A DNA stretch of 64,000 nucleotides from Hyphomicrobium sp. (GTDB taxonomy: Bacteria; Pseudomonadota; Alphaproteobacteria; Rhizobiales; Hyphomicrobiaceae): the NCBI RefSeq assembly GCF_019753045.1, contig NZ_JAIELN010000007.1:124001-188000 (forward strand), in the 5' to 3' direction. The notes under the pieces were generated by a model. That model was given only the letters and a program-made list of their open reading frames with translations, had not been told where the DNA came from and searched no databases. Positions 24,230-32,624 of the stretch are shown here, in pieces (position 1 is the stretch's first letter; every line of letters starts with the position of its first letter). The translations under genes and the position numbers were made by a program.

Positions 24230-25372
24230 ATGGACCCGATTGAAGCTGTCGACACGTACGGAAATCCGACTCTCGCCGCCAACGCTTTAGGCCTTCCTCG
24301 CTCGACGTTCATGCACCGCTACCGCAAGGCGTTGCTGGCGCAAAAGAAGAGCGCTCGTAAGGCGGACGGCGGCTTCGAGGCGCCTGAAGAACCACCCGTG
24401 GACCTGCCGATCGAAGAGATCCTCGAGCAGGCGTCCAAGCGCTTCAAGCTGATGAAGGGCATCGACGACGCTTCGAATTGGCCGATCATCAAGATCCGCG
24501 AGCAGAAGCCGATCGGTATCCTGTGGTTCGGCGATCCCCATCTCGGTGATCCTGGCTGCGATATCGACCTGATCCGCAAGCACGCGGCGCTCTGCGCGGC
24601 GACCGAAGGCCTTTACGGGGCCAACATCGGCGACACGACCAACAACTGGATGACGCACGGCAAGCTCTCCAAGCAGTGGGCCGAACAGGACTCGTCCATC
24701 GCAACCGAACGCCGAATGGCGCGCTGGCTGATGACGGAAGCCGGTGTCCAGTGGCTCGTGTGGATCATCGGCAACCACGACGCCTGGAATGGCGGTGAGA
24801 CGATCCTACAGGGCATGAACGTCCGCGGTATTTTCATGCGGAACTGGGAAGCCAAGTTCATTCTCGAGTTCCCCGACGGCACGCAGATCAAGATCCACGC
24901 GGCGCACAACTTCAAGGGCTTCTCGGACTGGAACCCGATGCACGGCCCGCTCAAGGCGTCCATCAAGGCGTCGGACGCGGACCTGTACATCGCCGGCCAC
25001 TTGCACACGCCTGGCTCAATGCAGCTCGATCTGCCGGGCTCACGCCGCTTCCCGCTGTTGCTGCGCGTCGCCAGCTACAAGCGCTTCGACAAGTACGCCA
25101 AGCTGAACGGCTTCCCTGACCACGAGGTCGGTTCGGCCGTGGTGACGATATTCAACCCGGCAGCAAAGGACGTTGCCGGAAAGATCACGCACTTCTTCGA
25201 CGTCGAGATGGGTGCTCGCGTCCTGAAGGCCATGAGAGATGGAGTTGACGTTGACCTTGCCAGTAGCCGTGAAGAACGACCACGGAAAAAATCCGCTAGA
25301 GCTGCTGCCGCCGGACGCGGTGTGGATAACGTCGCTCGTGCTGATGGTCGGCGAAGCAAAGTACGACGCTGA
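24230..25372 (+). CDS. Metallophosphoesterase with N-terminal HTH
   Basis: This 380-residue protein begins with a short helix-turn-helix-like stretch (TLAANALGLPRSTFMHRYR). The calcineurin-type phosphoesterase core has FGDPHLGD (Asp102, His104), IGDTTNNW (Asp135), GNHD (182-184) and AGHLH (His257, His259), which together bind two metals. Similar proteins occur in many phages near replication genes, where they may act as nucleases or phosphatases; the substrate is not known. The C-terminal 45 residues are low-complexity and basic and overlap the start of the next gene. Confidence 0.82.
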   Translation: MDPIEAVDTYGNPTLAANALGLPRSTFMHRYRKALLAQKKSARKADGGFEAPEEPPVDLPIEEILEQASKRFKLMKGIDDASNWPIIKIREQKPIGILWFGDPHLGDPGCDIDLIRKHAALCAATEGLYGANIGDTTNNWMTHGKLSKQWAEQDSSIATERRMARWLMTEAGVQWLVWIIGNHDAWNGGETILQGMNVRGIFMRNWEAKFILEFPDGTQIKIHAAHNFKGFSDWNPMHGPLKASIKASDADLYIAGHLHTPGSMQLDLPGSRRFPLLLRVASYKRFDKYAKLNGFPDHEVGSAVVTIFNPAAKDVAGKITHFFDVEMGARVLKAMRDGVDVDLASSREERPRKKSARAAAAGRGVDNVARADGRRSKVRR

Positions 25373-25790
25373 CAACTGGGCGAAGGGTATGAGCTGGCGC
25401 CGCATGATCGGTGCCTTGAAGCGTCATACGACGGAGCTCGAGTCCGGAGTAGACTTGGATGCCGAGACGGGACTGATCCAGTCGGCGCATATCGCCTGCT
25501 GTGCTCTGTTCCTTGCGGCGTATCAGTTGCGGCAGATCGGAACGGACGACCGGGTGAAGGTCGCGCTGCCCGAACTGCCCGAGAAGACGAAGCAGCTTAT
25601 TGCGGATCTGCGCCGTGCAAAAGAAGCCCGTATCGCTAAAAGTGTACCGGAACTTCCAGGACAAGAAGCGCCGGGCAAAGCTAAAGGCCGAGCTTCAGGA
25701 GGCGGCAAAGTTCGCGTCCGAAATGCCGGAACTGGCGGGGTACGTCGTAATCGCAATCAACCAAAAGGGCGAGTGCGGCACGCTGTTTGA
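25239..25790 (+). CDS. dATP/dGTP diphosphohydrolase-like protein (DUF5664 / MazG-like)
   Basis: This 183-residue protein starts at ATG 25239. Residues about 10-110 match the family: a Lys-Asn-Asp start, GEAKYDADNWAKG, RRMIGALKRHTTE, then GVDLDAETGLIQSAHIACC. These are nucleotide pyrophosphatases that trim dNTP pools in phages; the helical core and acidic residues are present. The last 70 residues are Gly/Arg-rich. It overlaps the previous gene by 134 bp and the next by about 176 bp, which is unusual and could reflect real overlap or a distant stop. Confidence 0.7.
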   Translation: MELTLTLPVAVKNDHGKNPLELLPPDAVWITSLVLMVGEAKYDADNWAKGMSWRRMIGALKRHTTELESGVDLDAETGLIQSAHIACCALFLAAYQLRQIGTDDRVKVALPELPEKTKQLIADLRRAKEARIAKSVPELPGQEAPGKAKGRASGGGKVRVRNAGTGGVRRNRNQPKGRVRHAV

Positions 25791-25890
25791 CGCCGGGCCG
25801 ATCCTGCCCGCGGTGCTCCCCGCCTACGTGCAGGAGATGCTGCAGCGGGCTGTCTATTCCGACCCCGAAGAAGCGGAATTTACCGAGTAG
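25615..25890 (+). CDS. Small phage protein of unknown function
   Basis: This 91-residue protein is best started at GTG 25615 (QKKPVSLKVYRNFQDKKRR). It has an amphipathic N-terminal helix and then a beta-like stretch (GYVVIAINQKGECGTLFD) and an acidic C-terminus. Most of it overlaps the 3' end of the dATP/dGTP-diphosphohydrolase-like gene in another frame, but its composition is more protein-like than the overlapping tail of that gene. It ends five bases before an exact operator copy. Confidence 0.55.
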   Translation: MQKKPVSLKVYRNFQDKKRRAKLKAELQEAAKFASEMPELAGYVVIAINQKGECGTLFDAGPILPAVLPAYVQEMLQRAVYSDPEEAEFTE

Positions 25891-25894
25891 TAAT

Positions 25895-25908
25895 TGCAAT
25901 TAATTGCA
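25895..25908. promoter_or_regulatory. Operator-like palindrome, exact copy
   Basis: TGCAATTAATTGCA lies 7 bp upstream of the -35 of the promoter for the AAA+ ATPase gene. Confidence 0.85.
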
Positions 25909-25915
25909 TTTTTAC

Positions 25916-25943
25916 TTGCTCTCGCCCGCCTGCCTGACATACT
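25916..25943 (+). promoter_or_regulatory. Promoter of the AAA+ ATPase/primase operon
   Basis: TTGCTC (25916-25921), a 16-bp spacer beginning TCGCCCG, and CATACT (25938-25943). The TCGC after the -35 recurs in the phage promoters at 40,232 and 42,003. Leader length to ATG 25980 is about 30 nt. Confidence 0.6.
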
Positions 25944-25979
25944 CGATACGGTGCCTTCCAGGATGGGAAATTCACCGCA

Positions 25980-27185
25980 ATGCTTAGTATGGCCATCAAG
26001 GCCCAGTTGCCGATTATCGCTGTCTCAACCCGAGATGTAATGAACCTGCACGAAGTCGTGCACGAGCTCACCAAACGGACGCCTGTGGCGTGGAACCCGA
26101 AGGTCCCGGTCGATACGGGCAAGGTCTACACGCACATCAGCGTGCCGAAGCAAGAGCTGCCGCTCCTCGAGCTTTACGCGACGTTCGTCAAGGCCGAGTG
26201 CACGTTGATCATCGTCAACCCGACGCAGGTCAAGGAGCCGATGTTTAACGCCGGCGAGGTGCCGGTGCCGCGCAAGCTGCTCTCGAAGTTCATGAGCCAG
26301 GTCGTCGAAGACTCGAAGAAAGCCGAAACGCTTCTCCGTGGTCTTGGCGGCTGCACGATCAAGGAGGCTGCCGAGTTCGCGCGCTTGACGATGGCGCGTG
26401 ACGCGAGCCTGACCGTAGACGGCCTCATGGAGACGCGCAGAAGCTCGTTCATGGGCGCCAACGGTCTGACCCCGGTCGATAGCAAGCAGAGCTTCTATGA
26501 CCCGCCTGACGCGCTTGTAGGCTGGGTTAAGCGTGAACGTCAGTTCTTCCTGACCGGCACCGATCCTCGGCTCATTCCGCGCGGCCTGCTGTTCGACGGT
26601 CCGCCCGGTACCGGCAAGACGTCCGGCGCGAAGTGGCTCGCTGAGCAGCTCGGCGTTCCGCTCTATCGCATGGACATCGGCGGCACGAAGTCGAAGTGGG
26701 TCGGCGAGTCGGAAGCACAGATGCTGACGAACCTGGCGCGTGTCGATCATGAGGCGCCTGCCGTCGCACTGTTCGACGAAGTTGAGAAGGTGTTCTCCAC
26801 GACCGGCAACGACGCATCGGGGACGACGACTACAATGCTCTCCCAGCTGCTCTGGTGGCTCGCTGAGCGGCGTTCTCGCGTCCTGGTAGTCATGACGACC
26901 AACAACGCAAAGGCGCTCCCACGCGAGCTCTATCGCGAAGGGCGCGTCGACGAGGTCCTGTGGATGAACGGTCTCGACCTCGAGAAGTCGCGGGCGTTCG
27001 TCGAGCGGCTCGTTCTGACGTTCCCGACGCTCAAACTTTCTTCCGACAGCAAGACGGCATTAGTCGACAGTGTTCTGAAGGATGCCACGGTCATTCCAAA
27101 CACGAAGCCGGTGATGTGGGCGCAGTCGGCTTTGACGAAGGCGACGTACACGAAAATCAAGAAGATCAGCAACAAAGGAGCATGA
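25980..27185 (+). CDS. AAA+ ATPase
   Basis: This 401-residue protein has an N-terminal domain of about 180 residues without a known match and a C-terminal AAA+ module: GPPGTGKTS (Walker A from Gly207), ALFDEVEK (Walker B, Asp266-Glu267), a TTNN sensor-1 (Asn308) and a following Arg-rich segment. The core resembles FtsH/RuBisCO-activase-type AAA+ more than helicase loaders. Encoded just before the primase-like gene and ending one base before its start, it may remodel or load replication proteins. Confidence 0.82.
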   Translation: MLSMAIKAQLPIIAVSTRDVMNLHEVVHELTKRTPVAWNPKVPVDTGKVYTHISVPKQELPLLELYATFVKAECTLIIVNPTQVKEPMFNAGEVPVPRKLLSKFMSQVVEDSKKAETLLRGLGGCTIKEAAEFARLTMARDASLTVDGLMETRRSSFMGANGLTPVDSKQSFYDPPDALVGWVKRERQFFLTGTDPRLIPRGLLFDGPPGTGKTSGAKWLAEQLGVPLYRMDIGGTKSKWVGESEAQMLTNLARVDHEAPAVALFDEVEKVFSTTGNDASGTTTTMLSQLLWWLAERRSRVLVVMTTNNAKALPRELYREGRVDEVLWMNGLDLEKSRAFVERLVLTFPTLKLSSDSKTALVDSVLKDATVIPNTKPVMWAQSALTKATYTKIKKISNKGA

Positions 27186-27186
27186 C

Positions 27187-28320
27187 GTGACTGAAGCAGC
27201 GAAGGTGCCGATGATGCTCGGCACGAGCGGTAAGGCGGACTACTTGGCGTTCGCTAAGAAAGGAAACATTGCTCTGGGCATCAAGCCGGAGTCAGCGCTG
27301 CCCGGAGAGTCGATGCGGGTGCCGAACACCGTGTGGTTTGGAGCCCGTCTGCGAGCCGCTCCAGGCTGGGGACTGTTCTCGGGTAAGGAAGGCGCAGACA
27401 ACGTCGTATCGTTCCAGAAGACCTACGCGAAGCCCGGCGACGCATTCCCGAATGTCACCTGGGAGAAGTCGGACAATGACCGCGCGTCCACGACGATAGG
27501 CATCCTGTTGCCGGGCTCGTCCAGGACGGTCGAAGACGCCATATTACGCAACAGGCGTCCTGACCGAGGAACACCACGAACGGCTCGTTGCCGACCTCGT
27601 AGGGTTCGCCCAGGACGCTGGTATCCAGCCGCACTGGATTTACACGGCGCTCGGAGCCAACTTTGGCCCGGGTGAAGTCGATTACATTCGCCGCTTCCGG
27701 CAGCACATGAACGAGGGCAAGCTCGCTGGCGTCTGCTACACGGGTGCCACCAACGCATTCGCGATGGAGCAGCACCTGGCGGCGTTTGCCCGCCCGCGAT
27801 CGCCGACGCACTCGACCTCCGGATCGACACGTACCAGAAGCGCGTCTGCTTCCCGATCAGGGACTTCAAAGGCCGTCTTGTCGGCTTCCACGGTCGCGCC
27901 GTCGAAAAGGGTGTAGAGCCTCGATACCGTATGTACCTGCAGGGCGGGCACAACAACCCGATCTACTGGCTCGGTGAGCACTGGGTCGACCTCGACAAGC
28001 CGCTCGTCGTCGTTGAAGGACCGTTCGACGTGGCGTCCGTCCGGCGCGTCTACAAGAACGTCGCGAGTCCGCTGTTCTCGAACCCGAGTTTCGAAAAGCT
28101 CCGGCGCATGGCGAGCTGCCTCGAATGGATCACGTTCTATGACCGCGGCACAGGTGGCGACGCCGGCCGCGCGAAGGTGTCGGCCTGCCTCCATCAAGAC
28201 CACGTCGTCCAGCACGTCTTGCCGCCGGAAGGCCGGAAAGATCCCGGCGAAATGACATTAACTGAACTGAGAACTTCTCTTCTCACGGTGCTGCCGGAGA
28301 GCGCACTCACTGTTGACTAG
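27187..28320 (+). pseudogene. DnaG-type (Toprim) primase gene broken by two compensating frameshifts
   Basis: The frame starts at GTG 27187 (AAGGAG upstream) and reads about 115 residues. Around 27,500-27,542 protein similarity moves to the +1 frame (YYATGVLTEEHHERLV and on to EQHLAAFARP). At about 27,788-27,799 it returns to the first frame (IADALDLRIDTYQKR, FPIRDFKGRLVGFHGR). The end holds a Toprim domain: VVVEGPFDV and FYDRGTGGDAGRAK. The frames without indels show random-looking sequence. The full protein would be about 377 residues and make primers for phage replication. The cause may be real decay or two one-base sequencing errors. The first 115 residues have no recognised motif and could be a separate domain. 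Confidence 0.65.
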
Positions 28321-28340
28321 AGTCGCCTTTCTCGTAAAGT
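28313..28340 (+). promoter_or_regulatory. Promoter of the SSB-like gene
   Basis: TTGACT (28313-28318), 16-bp spacer, TAAAGT (28335-28340) then G. The -35 overlaps the end of the primase gene. An exact operator follows 7 bp downstream of the -10, over the expected start site. Confidence 0.65.
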
Positions 28341-28347
28341 GAAAGGG

Positions 28348-28361
28348 TGCAATTAATTGCA
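28348..28361. promoter_or_regulatory. Operator-like palindrome, exact copy, over the transcription start
   Basis: TGCAATTAATTGCA lies 7 bp after the -10 box and 27 bp before the SSB-like ATG, where a bound protein would block transcription start. Confidence 0.85.
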
Positions 28362-28388
28362 CTTTGCGAGTAACATTGGAGCCAACAG

Positions 28389-29198
28389 ATGGCATTGAGT
28401 TTTGTACAAAAGAAGAGCGCACCCGCGCAGTACAACGTCGTCACGAAACCGGCTGAAAGTCCGAAGAAGACAGGCACCGTTCTGTCGTTCCTGAAGACAG
28501 GTCAGTCCGCTCGTGAGGCGCTTACGCAGGAAGAGGCGAAAGCCGAACTTGCGAAGCAGGAGCAGGGCAAGCTCTGGCGTTTCTGGATGCCGGACGGTGA
28601 AGACCGTCGCGTCACGTTCCTCGACGGCGAGATGAGCGATGACGGGCTGCTAGATGTGCCGATGTTCTATCAGCACACGATCCGGATCAACGGCAACTGG
28701 GAGAGCTTCGTTTGCACCGCAGACGCTGACACCTCGCAGCCGTGCCCGTTGTGCGAAAGCGGCGACAAGCCGTCTCTCGTCGGCGTCATGACGGTGATCG
28801 ACCATTCCGAGCACAAGGTGAAGAACGGACCGAACGCCGGCGCCATCATCAAGAACACGCGCAAGCTGTTCCTGGCGAAGCGCAACACGATCAAGCAGCT
28901 GACGAAGCTCGCCGCCAAGCGCGACGGTCTCGCCGGTTGCACGTTCGACGTATCGCGTACCGACGACAAGCAGCCGTCGGTGGGCAACCAGTTCGACTTC
29001 GTCGAGAAGTTCGAAAGTTACGACGACATTGCCGACAAGTACGGCTTGAAGATTGAGGATGCGCAGCCTGCCGACTACACGCAGGAAATTCGCTACCGCA
29101 AGCCTGAAGAGCTGATCGAGTTGGGTGTCGGTAAGGCCGTCAAGAGTGCCCTCGGAACGAAGAAAGTTTCGTCGGCGGCAATCTCTGACGAATTGTAA
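28389..29198 (+). CDS. Phage single-stranded DNA-binding protein with zinc motif
   Basis: This 269-residue protein starts at ATG 28389. The core runs from RFWMPDGEDRRVTFLDGE to about residue 215, with Cys109-x9-Cys119-x2-Cys122 (CTADADTSQPCPLC) as a zinc site of the gp32/gp2.5-like phage SSB families, followed by RKLFLAKRNTIKQL and FDVSRTDDKQPSVGNQF. The C-terminal end (AAISDEL) is acidic, as in SSBs that recruit partners. It has its own promoter and operator, consistent with high expression. Confidence 0.8.
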   Translation: MALSFVQKKSAPAQYNVVTKPAESPKKTGTVLSFLKTGQSAREALTQEEAKAELAKQEQGKLWRFWMPDGEDRRVTFLDGEMSDDGLLDVPMFYQHTIRINGNWESFVCTADADTSQPCPLCESGDKPSLVGVMTVIDHSEHKVKNGPNAGAIIKNTRKLFLAKRNTIKQLTKLAAKRDGLAGCTFDVSRTDDKQPSVGNQFDFVEKFESYDDIADKYGLKIEDAQPADYTQEIRYRKPEELIELGVGKAVKSALGTKKVSSAAISDEL

Positions 29199-29238
29199 GT
29201 TAATTGCACAAATTGGACGAGACAAACGCTCCAAAGAG

Positions 29239-29252
29239 TGCAATTAATTGCA
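29239..29252. promoter_or_regulatory. Operator-like palindrome, exact copy
   Basis: TGCAATTAATTGCA lies downstream of the SSB-like gene. A further half-site (TTAATTGCA) is at 29,200-29,208. A possible -35/-10 (TTGGAC at 29,213, AAGAGT at 29,234) stands directly before it, in the layout seen at 28,313-28,361. Confidence 0.8.
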
Positions 29253-29300
29253 GACGCGAGCCGTAGCCTGTTGAGGGGTCCGGGCGGCGGCTACTGCGAC

Positions 29301-29338
29301 GGGGAGAGGTCGGTTTCGGCTCCGCCTCTCCCCTTTCT
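29301..29338 (+). terminator. Rho-independent terminator between SSB-like and helicase genes
   Basis: GGGGAGAGG (29301-29309) pairs with CCTCTCCCC (29325-29333), followed by TTTCT. It lies 20 bp upstream of the helicase start; because a possible promoter at 29,213 also reads through it, it may act as an attenuator. Confidence 0.8.
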
Positions 29339-29358
29339 AGCTTGGTCAGGAGGACCAG

Positions 29359-30723
29359 TTGGCCGCTTTATCAGAACTCATTCGCCACGATGAACCGCTG
29401 TCGGTCGGATCGACGGCTGTGTATCCGTATAAGTCGAACCTAGAGAAGAAGTATCGCTTTACGTCTCGCTTCGGTGAGGAAGTCCTGCTGCACCGGGTCG
29501 AAGGCAACGTCATCCACCTGCCACGTGCGCTGTGCCCTGTACCCGCAAACGATTTCCGGGACGACGGAGACGTTGTCGTATTCCCGAAAGGCCCAGAGCC
29601 GCGCGAATACCAAGCGGCGCTGTTCGAAGAAGTAGGCCAGCTCTGCCTCAACCGTCTGTCGGGCGTCGTTGTCGCCATGACCGGCTGGGGCAAGACGGTG
29701 CTCGGCTACCATGCCGCCTACACGATCCAGCGCAAGACGCTCGTCATCACGACGAAGGAAGACATTTACGACCAGTGGATCAAGGGCGCTGAGAAGTTCC
29801 TCGGCCTGAAGCCGCACGAGATCGGGGAGATCCGCGGCGACAAGTGCGAGGTCATCGGAACCAAGTTCGTCGTCGCGCTCATTCAGTCGATGTCGAAGGA
29901 AGACAAGTATCCGGACTGGATCACGAAAGGCTTCGGCCTCGTCATTTACGACGAGACGCACCGGGTGGCTGCAAACCAGTTCTCGGCCGTGGCCGACCTG
30001 TTCCCCGCGAAGATGAGGCTCGGCCTCTCGGCGACGCCAGAACGCGCCGACGGCAAGGAGATCCTGGTCCACGCCCACATCGGTCCGATCCGCGCCAAGG
30101 CGCAAGTCGAGCAGCTCGTGCCGAAGGTGCTGCGCTTCACGTCGGCTTGGGAATGCCCGCGCGTCTTCCGTCACGATCCCGAGACCGGCAAGAAATCGGT
30201 CGTCCGCCTGCCGCATCAGCCCGGCAAGACAACGCACATCGAGAAGAAGATCGCAGCCGACCCGGTACGCAATGCCTTGCTCGGCGAGCTGATCGACATG
30301 GTGCACAAAAAAGGGCGCAAGCTGGTGGTTTTCTCCACCCTACATGCACACCTGGAAGCCCTGAAACAGATCTGCATAGACGTCCACGGCGTCCCAGCAG
30401 CAGACATAGCGCTTTACATCGGAACCCAGTCGAAGGCCGACAAGGCGATACGCAACGCGCAAACGGTGCGCCCGATCCTGCTGACGACGTACGGCATGAT
30501 GGGTGAGGGCACGGACATTCCGTGGCTCGACACGTGCTTGCTCGCGATGCCGCGCTCGAACGTCAAGCAGCCAGTCGGGCGTATCCGCAGAGAGTACCCG
30601 GATAAGCGCGAACCGATCGTCATCGACGTCTGCGACCACGATAGCCCGGTGTTTTCAGGTTATGCCTCAACCCGGCTCAAGTGGTACAATCAGATCCAGT
30701 CAAAAGTCGTTGATATGCAATGA
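29359..30723 (+). CDS. SF2 DNA helicase (UvsW/Rad25-like)
   Basis: This 454-residue protein starts at TTG 29359, supported by AGGAGG at 29,350. Motifs are MTGWGKT (Walker A, about 107-113), YDETH (DEAH-type, Asp198), SATPERAD (motif III, from 224), TTYGMMGEGTDIPW (motif V) and QPVGRIRR (motif VI, 404-411). T4 UvsW-like helicases act in branch migration and origin control; a similar role in phage recombination fits the neighbouring SSB, RecA and RuvC genes. Confidence 0.85.
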   Translation: MAALSELIRHDEPLSVGSTAVYPYKSNLEKKYRFTSRFGEEVLLHRVEGNVIHLPRALCPVPANDFRDDGDVVVFPKGPEPREYQAALFEEVGQLCLNRLSGVVVAMTGWGKTVLGYHAAYTIQRKTLVITTKEDIYDQWIKGAEKFLGLKPHEIGEIRGDKCEVIGTKFVVALIQSMSKEDKYPDWITKGFGLVIYDETHRVAANQFSAVADLFPAKMRLGLSATPERADGKEILVHAHIGPIRAKAQVEQLVPKVLRFTSAWECPRVFRHDPETGKKSVVRLPHQPGKTTHIEKKIAADPVRNALLGELIDMVHKKGRKLVVFSTLHAHLEALKQICIDVHGVPAADIALYIGTQSKADKAIRNAQTVRPILLTTYGMMGEGTDIPWLDTCLLAMPRSNVKQPVGRIRREYPDKREPIVIDVCDHDSPVFSGYASTRLKWYNQIQSKVVDMQ

Positions 30724-30751
30724 AGATCCCTAGGAAAGTCAGGAGGAAGAC

Positions 30752-31084
30752 GTGGCACTGAAATTCAAGAAACCTGCACCTGTCGAGGCGCACACGACCG
30801 TAACGACGAGCCAGAAGGGCGTCCAGGTTGCGGAAGAGACCAATGTCGAGCAGGTCGAGATCCCGCCCGCTGCTGCAGCGAACACGGGCTCCGATAAGCC
30901 GTTCTGCGAGGTTGGCTTCGACGCGAGCTACACGATGAACTTGGGCGATTACAACTCGACCCGCATCGGCGTCAGTCTGAAGATCCCCTGCCTCCATCCC
31001 GAGATCGACGAAGTGTTCGAGTACGGCAAGGGCTGGGTGAACAGCAAGATGGAAACGCTGATCAGCGAGATCAAAGGCGAGTAG
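30752..31084 (+). CDS. Small phage protein of unknown function, next to recA
   Basis: This 110-residue protein starts at GTG 30752 behind AGGAGG. A disordered Pro/Val/Thr-rich N-terminal half precedes a compact domain (CEVGFDASYTMNLGDYNSTR, then GVSLKIPCLHPEIDEVFEYGKGW). Proteins with this second half occur beside recombination genes in other phages; the function is unknown to me. Confidence 0.6.
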   Translation: MALKFKKPAPVEAHTTVTTSQKGVQVAEETNVEQVEIPPAAAANTGSDKPFCEVGFDASYTMNLGDYNSTRIGVSLKIPCLHPEIDEVFEYGKGWVNSKMETLISEIKGE

Positions 31085-31118
31085 GACGGCAGGGCGCCCG
31101 TTTGTGGCGTCCATACTG

Positions 31119-31132
31119 TGCAATTAATTGCA
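31119..31132. promoter_or_regulatory. Operator-like palindrome, exact copy, before recA
   Basis: TGCAATTAATTGCA lies 18 bp upstream of the GTG start of the RecA-like gene. Upstream CATACT (31,112-31,117) could serve as a -10, but no -35 is convincing. Confidence 0.85.
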
Positions 31133-31150
31133 AATGTTCGGGGGAATGCG

Positions 31151-32275
31151 GTGGTAGTCAAGGTCACGAAGGGCGGCAAGAGTGAGACGCTCAAGGCGTC
31201 CGAGCTGTTGAAGACGTTCCAGAAGGACTTCGGCGACGGCATCGGCTCGTTTGGCGGCAAGCTCGTCAACGCCGAGCGCATTCCGACCGGCATTTTCGAA
31301 CTCGATCTAGGCCTCGGCGGAGGCTTCCCGCGGGGCAAGGTGTCGATCATTTTCGGACCCGAAAGCTCTGGTAAGACGAACGCAGCGCTGCTCGCGATCG
31401 CCAACCATCAGCGGATGTACCCGAAGCTGACGTGCGCCTTCGTCGACATCGAGCACGGCTTTGACCCGGCCTGGGCGGCGGCGCTGGGTGTCGACGTCAA
31501 GAAGCTGATCGTGATCAAGCCGTCCTATGCCGAGCAAGCGGTCGACATGGTCGAAAGCCTGCTCTACGCCACCGATTGCGGCCTCGTCGTCGTCGACAGC
31601 TTGGCGGCGCTCGTTACCTCGTCGGAGATCGACTCGAGCGCGGAGAAGGCGGTCGTGGGCGGTGCTGCTCTCGTCATCGGCAAGCTCACCCGCAAGACCA
31701 CGCTCGCGCTCAGTGAAGCCGAGAAGGAAGGGCGCTACCCGACGCTGATCTACATCAACCAGATCAGCTACAAGATCGGCGTCATGTTCGGTGATCCCGA
31801 GACGCAGCCGGGCGGCAAGAAGCCGTTGTTCCAGGCGTCCATCATTCTGAGGCTCTACGGCAAGAACAAGATCGACGGCAAGGTCAGCCAGACGATGCCC
31901 GTCTCGAAGGAGACGACGTTTATCATCCGGAAGTACAAGACGCCGATCTACGCCGTGTCCGGCAAGTTCGAAGTCGCCATGTGCCGTTACAAGGGCCTGA
32001 AGCCCGGCCAGAGCGATGACTTCGGCGCGGTGTCCGACATGCTCAAGAGCTACGGCCAGTTCGACAAGTCGAAGACCGGCAAGGGCTGGTCGATCGCCGG
32101 CGTTGAGTATCCGACGATCGCGGACTTCAAGGAGAAGTTCTACGGCGACCCCGACTTCGGCAACCAGATCCGCCAAGCCCTGATCGACCGGGTGACGAAG
32201 GACAACGGCCTGATGGAGCAAGGGGACGGCAGCGAGGACCTGCACGACCCCGTTACCGGAGAGCCCGATGGCTAG
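31151..32275 (+). CDS. RecA-family recombinase
   Basis: This 374-residue protein is best started at GTG 31151 (GGGGGAAT upstream); an earlier in-frame GTG is created by the operator. It has Walker A GPESSGKT at 69-76, Walker B GLVVVDSLAAL (Asp149), and YINQISYKIGVMFGDPETQPGG corresponding to the L1/L2 region. It catalyses strand exchange, probably feeding phage recombination-dependent replication. It overlaps the nuclease gene that follows by eight bases. Confidence 0.88.
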   Translation: MVVKVTKGGKSETLKASELLKTFQKDFGDGIGSFGGKLVNAERIPTGIFELDLGLGGGFPRGKVSIIFGPESSGKTNAALLAIANHQRMYPKLTCAFVDIEHGFDPAWAAALGVDVKKLIVIKPSYAEQAVDMVESLLYATDCGLVVVDSLAALVTSSEIDSSAEKAVVGGAALVIGKLTRKTTLALSEAEKEGRYPTLIYINQISYKIGVMFGDPETQPGGKKPLFQASIILRLYGKNKIDGKVSQTMPVSKETTFIIRKYKTPIYAVSGKFEVAMCRYKGLKPGQSDDFGAVSDMLKSYGQFDKSKTGKGWSIAGVEYPTIADFKEKFYGDPDFGNQIRQALIDRVTKDNGLMEQGDGSEDLHDPVTGEPDG

Positions 32276-32624
32276 CATCCCGTACCTCTCGCGGCGCAAC
32301 CAGCACCGTATCGGAGCTGCGGGACGTAAGTCCGAGAAGAAGCTGGCCAAGCGCTTAGGTGGCCGAGCCCGGCCGGCATCAGGCGCAATGGTCGGAGCCA
32401 AGGGTGACATCGATCTGAAGACGATCCTGCTCGAGGCAAAGAGCACGACGAACAGTCAGATCGCACTGAAGCTCGGATGGCTGATGAAGATCGCTCATGA
32501 AGCACGCTGCGAAGGCAAGGACCCGGCGCTCTCGGTTTCGTTCGTCCATGATGACGGCGAGCCGGTGCGCGACGGTCAGTGGGTGCTCGTTCCGATGAGC
32601 CTATGGGAGGAGAAGCTCACATGA
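32268..32624 (+). CDS. PD-(D/E)XK Holliday-junction-resolvase-like protein
   Basis: This 118-residue protein starts at ATG 32268, inside the end of recA. The motif GAKGDIDLKTILLEAKST gives an Asp followed about ten residues later by Glu-x-Lys, the PD-(D/E)XK signature; upstream GGRARPASGAM and downstream QIALKLGWLMKIAHEA fit small archaeal-Hjc/phage resolvase-like nucleases. RecA coupling and the RuvC gene nearby suggest a role in resolving or trimming recombination intermediates. Structure-level confirmation is lacking. Confidence 0.65.
   Translation: MASIPYLSRRNQHRIGAAGRKSEKKLAKRLGGRARPASGAMVGAKGDIDLKTILLEAKSTTNSQIALKLGWLMKIAHEARCEGKDPALSVSFVHDDGEPVRDGQWVLVPMSLWEEKLT

Noticed and set aside
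25239-25790. Evidence for a 2-aminoadenine (Z) genome
   Set aside because: Only a DUF5664-like pyrophosphohydrolase is present. No PurZ, DatZ or matching DNA polymerase is visible, so the link is not supported.
31118-31150. N-termini beginning (M/V)QLIA at several genes (31,118; 37,493; 40,951; 43,856; 45,747; 4,794)
   Set aside because: These reading-frame starts are created by the operator palindrome itself (ATG/GTG-CAA-TTA-ATT-GCA). In each case a start with a ribosome-binding site lies 20-60 bp downstream.
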